A stretch of 64,000 nt of DNA from JACCVG01 sp963790245 (GTDB lineage Bacteria; Actinomycetota; Thermoleophilia; Solirubrobacterales; Thermoleophilaceae): assembly GCA_963790245.1 (NCBI GenBank), contig CAWBNP010000002.1, positions 62,001 to 126,000 on the forward strand, in the 5' to 3' direction. The notes below the pieces were generated by a model, which was given only the letters and a program-made list of their open reading frames with translations, was not told where the DNA came from and searched no databases. This document shows, one piece after another, positions 19,069-27,710 of the stretch. Position numbers and translations under genes: made by a program. How positions within the stretch are numbered: the first letter of the stretch is position 1; each line of letters begins with the position of its first letter.

Positions 19069-20723
19069 ATGCCAGAGGGGAGTCAGACAACCGGGGGCGG
19101 AAGTCCGGTCCGCGACGCGGCGATAACCGCCGTCGCCGACCAGCCGGGGATCGAGCTCGAGCAGCTTGCCAACCGGATTCGTGAGACGGCCGGGGTTCCG
19201 ATCGCGGCGGCGATCACCGCCGTCCGGGCGCTGGAGCGATCCAAGGCACTGACCGCCGACGGACCGGGCTTTTACCTGGCCGAGGGAGTGACGCCACCGT
19301 CTCGGCCCTCGGGTGAGCCCGAGGTCGAGGCTCCGGCCTCGGGGCGGGCTGGGCCGACCGGTCCCGATCCTGCAAGCCCCGGGCCACCGAGCCCGGAGCC
19401 GTCTGTTGTTCCCGATCCGGTACCGCCTGAGATCGTGCGTCCCGTCACCCCCGAGCCGGCCTCGGGCTCATTGTCCGAGCGGGTTTCAGCCGGTGACCGG
19501 GCGGCGCTCGCGCAGTACCGGGGCGCGCGTGAGCCCGCTGTTCACGCTTATTGCTCACGCGTGTGCGAGATCGAACTGATCTCCACGGCAGTCGAATCCG
19601 CCTTTGCTGGGTTTGCCCAGGACGTCGCGGGCCGCGAGCTCTCGGCAGCCGATCTCGATCAGGCGCTGCTAATGCGCACGCGTGCCGAGGCTTCTCCGCG
19701 CGCGGTGATGCCCGGCCCCGTCCGTCGCGGAGGACTGCTGAAGAGTCGACAGCTGCGCGCGATCATCGGCGACCCCGACTCGTCGCAGGCCGCCGAGACG
19801 ATCGCTGCGAAGTTCGAGGACGCGGAGGCGGTCTTCCTCCTGCGCGCCGCCGAGGCGCCGATCGAAGGCGACCCGGCATCGCGGGTCGAGCCCGAGGCGG
19901 CGGCGCCGCAAGAGCCCGAACCGGACCCCGATCCCGAACCGGAGCCCGAGCCCGAACCGGAGCCCGAACCGGCCCCCGATCCCGAACCGGAGCCCGAGCC
20001 CGAACCGGAGCCGACGAACCGGAGCCGGAGCCCGAACCCGAACCGGAGCCCGAGCCCGAGCCCGTCGTAATTCCGGCTCCTAGCGTGTTCGCGAGCGAGG
20101 CGACGGGTGCGACGCAGCCGTTCTCAGCCGAGTTTGAGCCCCAGCCGTCAACCGCCCGATCGGGCGCTGACCGCCCGGCGTCCAGCCGCGCTCGCCGGTC
20201 TCGGTCGGCCGGACCCGGGTTGCTCGCGACTCCTTCGCGCGCGGTCGTGGCCGGCCTGCTCGTGGCGGCGCTCGTCATCGGCGTCGGCGTCCTGCTGGTC
20301 AACGGCGATCGTGAACTGCCGCCGCTGACCCCTACTGAGTCTGCGTCGACGTTGCCGGAGGATCGGCCGGCGGATCCGAAGAAGAACCGGAAGGAGCCCA
20401 TCTTCGACACCGGGCAGGTGACCGTCACGGTGCTGAACGGCAGCGGTATCGACGAGCTCGGCAAGGAGACGGCCAAGCGACTCGAGAAGGAGGGATTCAA
20501 GATCGACGACGTCGAGGATGCCGCCGAGCAGGTCGACGTCACGCGCGTCCTGTTCGACAAGAAGGAGGCCAGCTCGCGCAGGTTCGCGCTCGCCGTCAAA
20601 CGGAACCTGCTGCCCACCCGCAGCGTCATCATCGAGCCGTTCGACGAGATCTCCGATGGGCTCGCGGGCGAAGGCGAGATCGTCGTGATCGTCGGCCCGG
20701 ACCTGGAAGGCGACGAGTTCTAA
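19069..20723 (+). CDS. LytR_C-domain membrane protein with frameshifted Glu-Pro repeat
   Basis: The N-terminal part is helical (QPGIELEQLANRIRETAG, a winged-helix-like segment) and Pro-rich. A long Glu-Pro/Asp-Pro repeat (about 19910-20069) leads to one membrane segment (AVVAGLLVAALVIGVGVLLV) and a C-terminal LytR_C domain (VTVTVLNGSGIDELGKETAK...). The frame changes inside the repeat: the first frame stops at 20070, and the next frame carries the rest. Adding one C near 20013 (GAGCCGAC to GAGCCCGAC) restores one frame reading EPDEPEPEPEPEPEPVVIP. The ATG at 19069 follows TAGGTT (19055-19060) by 8 nt. The order of domains suggests a cytoplasmic sensor part and an envelope-exposed LytR_C part. 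Confidence 0.75.
19910..20069 (+). repeat. Glu-Pro coding repeat (GAR CCN units)
   Basis: Tandem GAACCGGAGCCC-type units encode alternating Glu/Asp and Pro. The array contains the frameshift of the LytR_C gene and is prone both to replication slippage and to sequencing error. Confidence 0.85.
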
Positions 20724-20736
20724 CGGCCCTAGGCCC

Positions 20737-21684
20737 CTACCAGTCGCTGAACAGGTCGGCGCTCGTGCGCCCGAGGAACCGCCGCTCGATCAGTCCGGCG
20801 AGCTGCTCGGCCTCGTCCGGAGCCATCGTGTAGCCGTGCGCCTCCTCGGGGTAGCGGCGCGCTCTGACGTCGGCGGCGAACTCGGTCACGCCGGTCGTCA
20901 TCGTCTTCTTGACGTCGGCGTACCGCTTGACGAAGCGAGCCGCGTGGCCGTCATAGATGCCGAGCAGGTCGTGGAAGACGAGCACCTGGCCGTCGGTCGT
21001 CGGCCCAGCGCCGATGCCGATCACCGGAATCTCGAGCAGTGGCATGACCGCGTCGGTCAACGCGCTCGGTACGGCCTCGAAAACGACCGCGAAGCAGCCC
21101 GCCTCCTGGAGCCCGAGGGCGTCGGCGGCGACCTCTACAGCGCGTTCGGCGGTCCGCCCCTGGGAGCGATAACCACCGAGGGCGGTGGCGGTCTGCGGCG
21201 TCAGCCCGACGTGGCCCATGACGGGTATCCCGGCGTCGACGATCGCCCGCGCGCGTTCGACCGATGAACCCCCGCGCTCGAGCTTGACCCCGTCGCAGCC
21301 CGCTTCCTTGACGAACCGCTGCGCGGTCTCCACCGCCTGCTCGTTCGACCGCTCGTAAGAGCCGAAGGGCAAGTCACCGACCAGGAACGGCGTCGTCAGC
21401 CCGCGGCGCGCGGCGCCGGCGAGCATCAGCATCTCGTCGAGGGAGACCGGAACCGTGCTCGGGTAGCCGAGCACGACCATCGCCCCGGAATCACCGACCA
21501 GGACGAGGTCGACGCCAGCTTCCTCGGCGACCTGTGCGCTCGGGTAGTCGTAGGCGGTGATCATCACGAGCGGCTCGCCGAGTGCCTTCTTCTCGGCCAG
21601 CACCGAGAGGGTGACCTTCCGCCGGCGCGGCGCGCCGTCACCGGGGGCCGGCTTGCCCGCGGGAGCGTGTGCGCCCGAGCTCAT
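20737..21684 (-). CDS. panB: 3-methyl-2-oxobutanoate hydroxymethyltransferase
   Basis: Makes ketopantoate from 2-oxoisovalerate and methylene-tetrahydrofolate, first committed step of pantothenate synthesis. Seen: MITAYDYPSAQVAEEAGVD, the metal site region VLVGDSGAMVVLGYPSTVPV, DLPFGSYE, VKLERG and PVMGHVGLTPQ, all family hallmarks. Length 315 aa includes a 25-residue N-terminal extension with no homology. The start overlaps the panD stop by 4 nt, so it is the last gene of a four-gene minus-strand operon (DUF2520 gene, panC, panD, panB). Confidence 0.96.
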   Translation of the reverse strand: MSSGAHAPAGKPAPGDGAPRRRKVTLSVLAEKKALGEPLVMITAYDYPSAQVAEEAGVDLVLVGDSGAMVVLGYPSTVPVSLDEMLMLAGAARRGLTTPFLVGDLPFGSYERSNEQAVETAQRFVKEAGCDGVKLERGGSSVERARAIVDAGIPVMGHVGLTPQTATALGGYRSQGRTAERAVEVAADALGLQEAGCFAVVFEAVPSALTDAVMPLLEIPVIGIGAGPTTDGQVLVFHDLLGIYDGHAARFVKRYADVKKTMTTGVTEFAADVRARRYPEEAHGYTMAPDEAEQLAGLIERRFLGRTSADLFSDW

Positions 21685-22070
21685 GGCCGGTCGCCCAGCA
21701 GCTCGGCGACGGCGGAATCGACGGTGACGATCGCATTCTCGGCGTCGACATGGACGACGACCGGCTCGTAGTCGGCCAGCTCGGCTTCGTCGTAGGAGGC
21801 GTAGGACACGACGATCACCTTGTCGCCGGTGTGGACCAGGCGGGCGGCCGCCCCGTTGACCTTGACCTCGCCGGTGCCGCGCGCTCCGGCGATCGTGTAG
21901 GTCTCGAACCGTGCGCCGTTGTCGATGTCGAGCACGTGGACCAGTTCGTGCTCGAGCATGTCGGCGGCGTCGAGCAGGTCGGCGTCGACCGTGATCGAGC
22001 CGACGTAGTTGAGGTCGCTCCCCGTGAGCGTCGCGCGGTGGATCTTCGACTTCAGCATCGTGCGGTTCAT
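21681..22070 (-). CDS. panD: Aspartate 1-decarboxylase
   Basis: Supplies beta-alanine for pantothenate. It is a pyruvoyl enzyme: the self-cleavage site Gly24-Ser25 is in LNYVGSITVD, preceded by the conserved KSKIHRATLTG. The motif INGA-equivalent VNGAAARLV and the YASYDEAE segment are present. Its 129 aa match the family. It overlaps panC and panB by 4 nt each. Confidence 0.97.
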   Translation of the reverse strand: MNRTMLKSKIHRATLTGSDLNYVGSITVDADLLDAADMLEHELVHVLDIDNGARFETYTIAGARGTGEVKVNGAAARLVHTGDKVIVVSYASYDEAELADYEPVVVHVDAENAIVTVDSAVAELLGDRP

Positions 22071-22933
22071 CGGTTGGAATCTCCCAGAATCGTGTTGTCG
22101 ATCAGGCGCGCCGGCCCGATCTGGGCGGCGATTGCAAGCAGGGTCGATCCGTTGACGTGATCGACCGGGGCAAGATCTCGAGCGGAGCGCAACTCCACGT
22201 AGTCCGGCGCCACGCCGGCCTCGTCGAGGACCGCGTGGGCTGCTCCGAGCACGGCGGAGGCGGAGCGCTGGCCGTCGGTCACCACTCGATCCGCCGCGCG
22301 CAGGGCGCGCGAGAGGGCGAGCGCACGTTCGCGCTCGACCGGAGCAAGGTAGGCATTGCGCGAGCTCATCGCGAGTCCATCGGGCTCGCGGACGGTCGGG
22401 CAGACGAGCACCGTCACCGGGAAATCGAGGTCGGCGACCATTCGCTCGACCACGAGCGCTTGCTGGGCGTCCTTCTGGCCGAAGTAGACGCGGTCGGGCC
22501 CGACCATGTTGAGCAGCTTTCCGACGACCGTGGTCACGCCGCGGAAATGCTCCCTGCCCCGGCTGTCGGGGTGGCCGCAGAGAACCTCCGTAAGGCCGGA
22601 GACCTCGATCGATGTCGCGAAACCGGTCGGGTAAACGACCTCACGGGCCGGGGCGAACAGGATGTCCACTCCGGCGCCCGCGGCGAGCTCGGCGTCGCGG
22701 TCCTCGTCACGGGGGTAGGAGTCGAGATCCTCGCCAGGCGCGAATTGCGTCGGGTTGACGAACAGCGACATTACGACCGTGTCGCACTCGGCCCGGGCCC
22801 GCTCGAGTAGCGAGATGTGGCCGGCGTGGAGGAACCCCATCGTCGGGACCAGACCGACGGACGGCGCGTCCGGCTCGACCCGCCGTCCTCCGAGCGTCGA
22901 ACGGAGATCGTCGACTGTGCGGACGGTCTCCAT
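22067..22933 (-). CDS. panC: Pantothenate synthetase
   Basis: Joins pantoate and beta-alanine with ATP. The HIGH-type signature is PTMGFLHAGHISLL; FVNPTQFAPGEDLDSYPRD binds pantoate, VYFGQKDAQQ and the KMSKS-like MSSRN follow. The frame is open beyond 22933, but that part lies over the upstream gene; the ATG at 22933 gives the usual N-terminus METVRTVDDLRSTL and overlaps the upstream stop (TGATG). Length 288 aa is normal. Confidence 0.96.
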   Translation of the reverse strand: METVRTVDDLRSTLGGRRVEPDAPSVGLVPTMGFLHAGHISLLERARAECDTVVMSLFVNPTQFAPGEDLDSYPRDEDRDAELAAGAGVDILFAPAREVVYPTGFATSIEVSGLTEVLCGHPDSRGREHFRGVTTVVGKLLNMVGPDRVYFGQKDAQQALVVERMVADLDFPVTVLVCPTVREPDGLAMSSRNAYLAPVERERALALSRALRAADRVVTDGQRSASAVLGAAHAVLDEAGVAPDYVELRSARDLAPVDHVNGSTLLAIAAQIGPARLIDNTILGDSNR

Positions 22934-23844
22934 CACGCCGCCCGTCCGAGGGGTGTGGTCCGCGCCGCCAACGAACGGCCGCGATCCAGCAGCGCGTCGA
23001 ACAGGTTGAGCAGCTCGGGCGCCGACTGCTCGATCGCCGCTCGCTGGACGCCGATCGTCGCCTCGTCGCCGCGCGCGACCGGTCCCGTGAGAGCTCGTTC
23101 CGGCCCCAGCTCGGCCCAGTTCTCGACGCTCGCCCTGACCAGGGGGGCGAGCGCGGCGCGGGCGGCCGCGCGCTCGAGGCCGGCGTGCTCGGCGATCTGC
23201 TCGGCCGCGTCCTGGAGCACGATCAGGAAGTTCGAGGCGATCGAGGCCGCCGCGTGGTAGGCCGCCCGGCGGGTCTCGTCGATCGTGATCGGGTCCATGT
23301 CCAGCACGAGCGCCAGCCGATCGGCGAACTCGAGCGCCGCGGGCGAGGTCCCGGCGACCGCCGCGGCGCAACCTTGGAAGCGATCGGCGTCACCGTCGCC
23401 ACCGGGGAAGGTCTGGAGCGGGTGCAGCCCGAAGCACTCGACCCCGGTGCTCGCGGCAACCACGGCGATTGAGGTCGCGCCGCTCGTGTGGCCGACCAGC
23501 GGCGCCCAGGCCGCGGTGGACAGTGCTGCTTCGGCGATCGCCGCGTCGGGAACGCAGAGCAGAGCGGCGTCGGCCTCGGCGCTTGCGTCACGACCGAGCG
23601 GCCCGACCACGTCGGCGCCCGTCCGTGCCAAGGCGGCGGCCAGCGCGGTCCCGAGCCGTCCGCAACCGACGATCGCCACCCGTCCAAGGGTGCTGGGTAC
23701 CGCGGATCCTTCCGTGGAGACAGACGTAGGTGAGTTGGTGTCGATTGTGGTTTCCCGTTCCAGTTCTCGCATACGAGATACCGGTCGGTCTGCTTGCAAT
23801 CCGGCGATCTCGACGGCTGAGATCACCTGCTCGAAAGGGTACAC
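22933..23844 (-). CDS. Rossmann-like/DUF2520 oxidoreductase in the pan operon
   Basis: An NAD(P)-binding fold (RVAIVGCGRLGTALAAALA) is followed by LCVPDAAIAEAA, GHTSGATS and a helical DUF2520 C-terminal domain (RRAAYHAAASIASNFLIVL). This is the layout of ketopantoate-reductase-like dehydrogenases. It opens an operon with panC, panD and panB, and no panE is seen, so ketopantoate reduction to pantoate is the likely role (inference). The longest frame starts with GTG at 23844; an ATG at 23772 (MRELERETT) is an equally possible start, and the fold itself begins about 30 residues after that. It is divergent from the uracil-DNA glycosylase gene. Confidence 0.8.
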   Translation of the reverse strand: MYPFEQVISAVEIAGLQADRPVSRMRELERETTIDTNSPTSVSTEGSAVPSTLGRVAIVGCGRLGTALAAALARTGADVVGPLGRDASAEADAALLCVPDAAIAEAALSTAAWAPLVGHTSGATSIAVVAASTGVECFGLHPLQTFPGGDGDADRFQGCAAAVAGTSPAALEFADRLALVLDMDPITIDETRRAAYHAAASIASNFLIVLQDAAEQIAEHAGLERAAARAALAPLVRASVENWAELGPERALTGPVARGDEATIGVQRAAIEQSAPELLNLFDALLDRGRSLAARTTPLGRAA

Positions 23845-23872
23845 CGCGGCCCCTTCGGCGTAACCTGCCCGG

Positions 23873-24466
23873 ATGCCCGAAGCGACCGCCGCCGAGCGCC
23901 GCGACGAGCTCGTCGTGCTCTACAGGCACTTGCGCGACGAGCACCAATGCCCGCTGCGTGCGACCAGGACCAAGCTGGTCTTCGGAGCGGGCAACGCCGA
24001 CGCCGACCTGATGTTCGTCGGCGAGGCACCGGGTGCACAGGAAGATCTCGACGGGATCCCATTCGTCGGGCGAGCCGGTCGCCTGCTCGACGAGCTGCTG
24101 GCAGAAGTCGGTCTTCACCGCGATCGCGATGTGTTCGTGGCGAACGTCCTCAAGTGCCGCCCGCCCGGGAACCGGGACCCACTCGCGGAGGAGATCGCCG
24201 AGTGCAGCCCCCACTTGTTCCGCCAGATCGAGCTGATCCGCCCGCGGCTGGTCTGCACGCTCGGCAACTTCGCGACCAAGCTGCTGTCCGGTAGCCCGGA
24301 GGGCATTACGCGCGTTCACGGGACCGTGCAGGAGGTGACGGTCGGCGGCCTCGACATCCGACTGTTTCCGCTGTTTCATCCCGCGGCGGCCCTGCGGACG
24401 CCGTCCGTAAAGGAGCTGCTGCGCACCGATTTCGGCCGGATTCCAAGCCTGCTCGAGGACCGTTGA
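23873..24466 (+). CDS. Uracil-DNA glycosylase, family 4 type
   Basis: Removes uracil from DNA. Motif GEAPGAQEDLDGIPFVGRAG contains the catalytic/uracil-pocket residues of the family 4 (Fe-S) type, and FHPAAAL is the DNA-gripping motif. Cysteines suited to a 4Fe-4S cluster are in EHQCPLR, KCRPPGNRDP, ECSPHL and VCTLGN. TAACCT at 23861-23866 ends 6 nt before the ATG. It heads a five-gene operon with tsaE, tsaB, rimI and tsaD, each joined by a 4-nt overlap. Confidence 0.9.
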   Translation: MPEATAAERRDELVVLYRHLRDEHQCPLRATRTKLVFGAGNADADLMFVGEAPGAQEDLDGIPFVGRAGRLLDELLAEVGLHRDRDVFVANVLKCRPPGNRDPLAEEIAECSPHLFRQIELIRPRLVCTLGNFATKLLSGSPEGITRVHGTVQEVTVGGLDIRLFPLFHPAAALRTPSVKELLRTDFGRIPSLLEDR

Positions 24467-24873
24467 CCATCCTGACGACCGCTGCCGAGCAGACCGAGCT
24501 AGAGGGGTTCAAGCTCGCCCGCGGCCTGCAGCCCGGTGATGTCGTCCTCGTCTCCGGGGACCTCGGCGCCGGCAAGACGACCTTCGTCCGCGGCGCCTGC
24601 GCGGCGCTCGGGGTCACCGACGTCGTTTCGAGTCCGACCTACGCGATCGGCCAGGTCTATGCCGGGCCGGGGATCGAGGTCGCCCACCTGGACCTCTACC
24701 GGATCGAGTCCGCCGCCGACGAGCCCGGCCTGCTCGACGACTACCTGACCCCGCAGCGCGTCGGGTTCGTCGAATGGCCGGGGGCGGGGGACGCGTTCGG
24801 GCGCGTCACGGCGACCGTCCGAATCTCCCATGCGGGCGGGAATCGCCGAGAGATCGAGGTCACCGTGCCGTGA
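24463..24873 (+). CDS. tsaE: tRNA t6A synthesis ATPase TsaE
   Basis: Part of the TsaBDE machinery that installs N6-threonylcarbamoyl on A37 of ANN-decoding tRNAs. Walker A is SGDLGAGKTTFVRG; SSPTYAI, HLDLYRI and FVEWPGAGD are family motifs (the last holding the conserved EW pair). The TTG start overlaps the upstream stop (TTGA). Its 136 aa are typical. Confidence 0.95.
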   Translation: MTILTTAAEQTELEGFKLARGLQPGDVVLVSGDLGAGKTTFVRGACAALGVTDVVSSPTYAIGQVYAGPGIEVAHLDLYRIESAADEPGLLDDYLTPQRVGFVEWPGAGDAFGRVTATVRISHAGGNRREIEVTVP

Positions 24874-25553
24874 ACCTGCTCGGAATCGATACCTCGACCG
24901 CGACTACGGCGGCCGTCTTGCGGGCCGACGGCGAGGCGTTCGGCGGGCCCGCCAAGCTCGCTGAGCCCGGCCCCCACCGCGGTCACGCGGCCGAGCTGCT
25001 GCCGGCGGTCGCAGAGCGGCTGAAGGAAGCCGGCCTCGGCTTCGAGCAGATCGACGCGATCGCGGTCGGAGTCGGCCCCGGGGGCTTCACCGGTCTCCGG
25101 ATCGGGCTCGCCACGGCGATCGGCCTGGCGCGCGCCCACGGCGCCGAGTTGCGCCCGGTTTCCTCGCTCGCCGCGCTCGCGGCCGCCGCCGCGGGCGAGG
25201 GTTCCCTGCGGCTCCCGCTGATCGACGCTCGCCGCGGAGAACTGTTCGGAGCCCTCTACGAAGACGGAATCCAGCGCTGGGAGCCATTCGCCGCGGCGCC
25301 CGCGGCGCTCGTCGGGCGGCTGCGACATGAGCTCGGGGATGACGTCAGACGGTTGATCGCGGCCGGCGACGGATCGCTGCGGTTTCGCGACGAGCTCGAG
25401 TCGGCCGGACTGCGGATCGCACCGCCGAGTTCGACGAGTCACTCGGTCAGCGCGCTCGCCGTTTGCGGGTTGGCCGCTACCGTCGAGCCGGTCAGCCCCG
25501 AAGCCCTGATCCCGCTCTACGTTCGCGAGCCGGACGCGATCGCCACGACATGA
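24870..25553 (+). CDS. tsaB: tRNA t6A synthesis protein TsaB
   Basis: An ASKHA-fold partner of TsaD. The N-terminus LLGIDTSTATTAAVL and the GVGPGGFTGLRIGLATA motif identify TsaB, as does IDARRGELFGALY. The GTG at 24870 overlaps the tsaE stop and gives 227 aa; the open frame upstream is antisense or out of frame to tsaE and is not part of it. rimI follows with an ATGA overlap. Confidence 0.94.
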   Translation: MNLLGIDTSTATTAAVLRADGEAFGGPAKLAEPGPHRGHAAELLPAVAERLKEAGLGFEQIDAIAVGVGPGGFTGLRIGLATAIGLARAHGAELRPVSSLAALAAAAAGEGSLRLPLIDARRGELFGALYEDGIQRWEPFAAAPAALVGRLRHELGDDVRRLIAAGDGSLRFRDELESAGLRIAPPSSTSHSVSALAVCGLAATVEPVSPEALIPLYVREPDAIATT

Positions 25554-26050
25554 CAGACCAGCTGGAAATCCGCCCGCTGCGCTACTCCGACCTCTCGCAG
25601 GTCGTCGCCGTCGAGCGGCGCGCGTTCCCGACGCCCTGGTCGCTCGCGATGTTCGTCCTCGAGCTCTCCAAGGAATCCGGGATCTGTCTCGCCGCGCTCA
25701 GCGAGGGGCGGCTCCGCGCGTACGCGATCTGCTCCCGCTATGACGCGGTCTGGCACATCATGAACATCGCGGTCGATCCCGATCAGCGCCGTCGCGGCAT
25801 CGCGCGCGCCCTGCTGATGGCGCTGTTCGCGCGGGCCGATGCACCCGGTGTCCAGTACACGCTCGAGGTCCGGCCCTCGAATCGCGCCGCGATCGAGATG
25901 TATGAAGGGTTCGGGTTCACCTCCGCGGGCCGGCGGCCTGGCTACTACCACGACAACCGCGAGGACGCCGTGATCATGTGGCGGACCGTCGGCGAGCCGG
26001 GTCCCGACGCGGCGTGGCCTCCGGCTTCCGATCAGGCCGCTCCCGCATGA
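25550..26050 (+). CDS. rimI: Ribosomal protein S18-alanine N-acetyltransferase-like GNAT protein
   Basis: A GNAT domain with the acetyl-CoA loop PDQRRRGIARALL and the family sequence IMNIAVDP, plus LEVRPSNRAAIEMYEGFGF typical of RimI. It sits between tsaB and tsaD, the usual place for RimI in actinobacteria. The ATG at 25550 overlaps the tsaB stop. A C-terminal tail of about 20 residues is Pro/Ala-rich and not conserved. Acetylation of S18 is inferred from the family. Confidence 0.88.
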   Translation: MTDQLEIRPLRYSDLSQVVAVERRAFPTPWSLAMFVLELSKESGICLAALSEGRLRAYAICSRYDAVWHIMNIAVDPDQRRRGIARALLMALFARADAPGVQYTLEVRPSNRAAIEMYEGFGFTSAGRRPGYYHDNREDAVIMWRTVGEPGPDAAWPPASDQAAPA

Positions 26051-27039
26051 TCCTCGGAATCGAGACCAGCTGTGATGACACCTGCGCGGCTGTCGTCACC
26101 GATGCGGGCGCCGTGCGCTCGAACGTGATCGCTTCGCAGGGGCTTCTGCACCAGCGCTACGGCGGCGTCGTCCCGGAGATCGCGGCCCGCGAGCACCTGG
26201 CCGTAATCGGCCCCGTGATCGACGACGCGCTCGAGCGCGCGGGCGTGGAGCTCGCCGACATCGACGCGATCGCCGCGACCAATCGTCCCGGGCTGATCGG
26301 CGCGCTGCTGATCGGATTGTCCGCCGCCAAGGCGCTGGCCGCGGCGCGGCGGCTGCCGCTGGTCCCGGTCGATCACTTGCACGCGCACGTGGTCGCCTCG
26401 GCGCTCGGGGAGCGGCCGATCGAGCCCCCGTTCGTCGCACTGGTGGCGAGCGGCGGCCACACCTTTCTCGCGCGCGTCGAGCAGCTCGCGGAGCACAAGA
26501 CACTCGGGCGGACGCTCGACGACGCGGCTGGAGAGGCCTTTGACAAGGGTGCGCGGCTGCTCGGACTGCCCTATCCGGGCGGGCCTCAGATCGACCGGCT
26601 CGCGTCAGAGGGGGACCCGGAGGCGTTCGCCTTCCCGCGCTCGGCGCCGGGCGACGGGCTCGATTTCAGCTTCAGCGGGCTGAAGACCGCGCTTCTCTAT
26701 GCGGTGCGCGATCTCGGTGAATCGAGGGCGGCCGAGCGCCGCGCCGACCTCGCGGCCTCCTACCAGCGGGCAATCGTCGAAGCACTGCTGACGCGCCTTG
26801 AGAGTGCCGTGCTCCGGGAGCGGGTCATGCGGGTCGCGATCGGCGGGGGAGTCGCCGCCAATCGCGAGTTGCGCTCCGGGATCGAAGCGCTCGGCGAGCG
26901 GCTGGGCGTCGAGGTGTGGATCCCCGATTTCTCCCTCTGCACCGACAACGCCGCGATGATCGCGGGGGCCGCCCGCTTTGGGCCGCGGCTTGAATACCCG
27001 AGCTACCTCGGGCTCGATGCCTACGCGCGCGCGGCCTGA
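26047..27039 (+). CDS. tsaD: tRNA N6-adenosine threonylcarbamoyltransferase TsaD
   Basis: Catalytic subunit that transfers threonylcarbamoyl to A37 of tRNA. The metal-binding HLHAH motif (VDHLHAHVVAS), LGIETSCDDTCAA at the N-terminus, SGGHTFL, DDAAGEAFDK and GGGVAANRELR are all present. Length 330 aa is normal. It overlaps rimI by 4 nt and ends in a 19-bp convergent overlap with the SnoaL-like gene. Confidence 0.97.
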   Translation: MILGIETSCDDTCAAVVTDAGAVRSNVIASQGLLHQRYGGVVPEIAAREHLAVIGPVIDDALERAGVELADIDAIAATNRPGLIGALLIGLSAAKALAAARRLPLVPVDHLHAHVVASALGERPIEPPFVALVASGGHTFLARVEQLAEHKTLGRTLDDAAGEAFDKGARLLGLPYPGGPQIDRLASEGDPEAFAFPRSAPGDGLDFSFSGLKTALLYAVRDLGESRAAERRADLAASYQRAIVEALLTRLESAVLRERVMRVAIGGGVAANRELRSGIEALGERLGVEVWIPDFSLCTDNAAMIAGAARFGPRLEYPSYLGLDAYARAA

Positions 27040-27437
27040 GCCGCAAGCGCCGCGAACGCGGCGTCCGCGGTGACGAACGTACGCAGGCGATCGACGCGCC
27101 CGTCCGCGATCTGGATCACGTGGACCGTGGCGATCGTGCCCGGCGGCAGCTCGGCCGCGGCCGGCACGACGTCGAAATCGAGCTCGACTATGTATTCGCC
27201 GGCGAGCACGGTGATTTGCTCGACCCTCAGGAGCGGCACACCTATGTCGGCGGCGAGGCTCACGACCCGGCCGATTACCCGCTCGCGGCCGACATAGATC
27301 CCGCCCTGCTCCAGCTCGGGGGGATCGTGCCACTCGATCCGTTCGGACCAGTACCGCTCCGCGATCCGCGCGAGCGCACCTTGGTTCCAGGCTTCGTAGA
27401 TTCGCTCGATCGTCTCGATGTCGTCGGCCCGGGTCAC
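27021..27437 (-). CDS. SnoaL/NTF2-like protein
   Basis: A 138-aa protein with the SnoaL-type start (DDIETIERIYEAWNQGALARIAERYW, cut here into its recognisable parts ERIYEAWNQG and WHDPPEL) and the beta-sheet ending IQIADGRVDRLRTF, the pattern of the NTF2-like superfamily. Members are small hydrolases, isomerases or binding proteins, and the substrate cannot be predicted. The GTG at 27437 was chosen over longer frames because TATGGT (complement of 27444-27449) ends 6 nt upstream and homology begins there. Confidence 0.75.
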   Translation of the reverse strand: MTRADDIETIERIYEAWNQGALARIAERYWSERIEWHDPPELEQGGIYVGRERVIGRVVSLAADIGVPLLRVEQITVLAGEYIVELDFDVVPAAAELPPGTIATVHVIQIADGRVDRLRTFVTADAAFAALAAQAARA

Positions 27438-27443
27438 CTGCCG

Positions 27444-27458
27444 ACCATACGGCACAAT
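27444..27458. promoter_or_regulatory. Back-to-back leaderless promoters
   Basis: On the minus strand TATGGT (27449-27444) ends 6 nt before the GTG at 27437. On the plus strand CACAAT (27453-27458) ends 6 nt before the GTG at 27465. The two start codons are 27 bp apart, so both promoters share one small region. Confidence 0.55.
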
Positions 27459-27464
27459 CGCCGA

Positions 27465-27710
27465 GTGCCGAAAATCACCCTCTACGGCAAGGCCGGCTGC
27501 TGTTTGTGCGATGACGCGCGGCTTGCGCTCGATGCCGTCGCGAGCAGTCACGAATTCGAGCTCACCGAGGTCGACATCACCCTCGACCCGGTTCTGATGC
27601 GGCGCTACGGCGAGCGGATCCCGGTGATCGCGGTCGACGGCCACGACCGGCTCGAGCTGCAGGTGGAGTCCGCTGAGCTAAGGGATCTGCTCGATAGGCT
27701 GGCCCCGTGA
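27465..27710 (+). CDS. Glutaredoxin-like protein (DUF836 type)
   Basis: An 81-aa thioredoxin-fold protein: ITLYGKAGCCLCDDARLAL carries the C-C-x-x-C-type redox site (CCLC), IPVIAVDG has the cis-Pro, and the C-terminus is the usual LRDLLDRL helix. Proteins like this sit next to rex in many actinobacteria, as here, where rex overlaps by 4 nt. A redox role is likely but no partner is known. Confidence 0.85.
   Translation: MPKITLYGKAGCCLCDDARLALDAVASSHEFELTEVDITLDPVLMRRYGERIPVIAVDGHDRLELQVESAELRDLLDRLAP

Noticed and set aside
19910..20069. Tandem repeat as CRISPR array
   Set aside because: No spacers; the repeat encodes Glu-Pro in frame with flanking protein.
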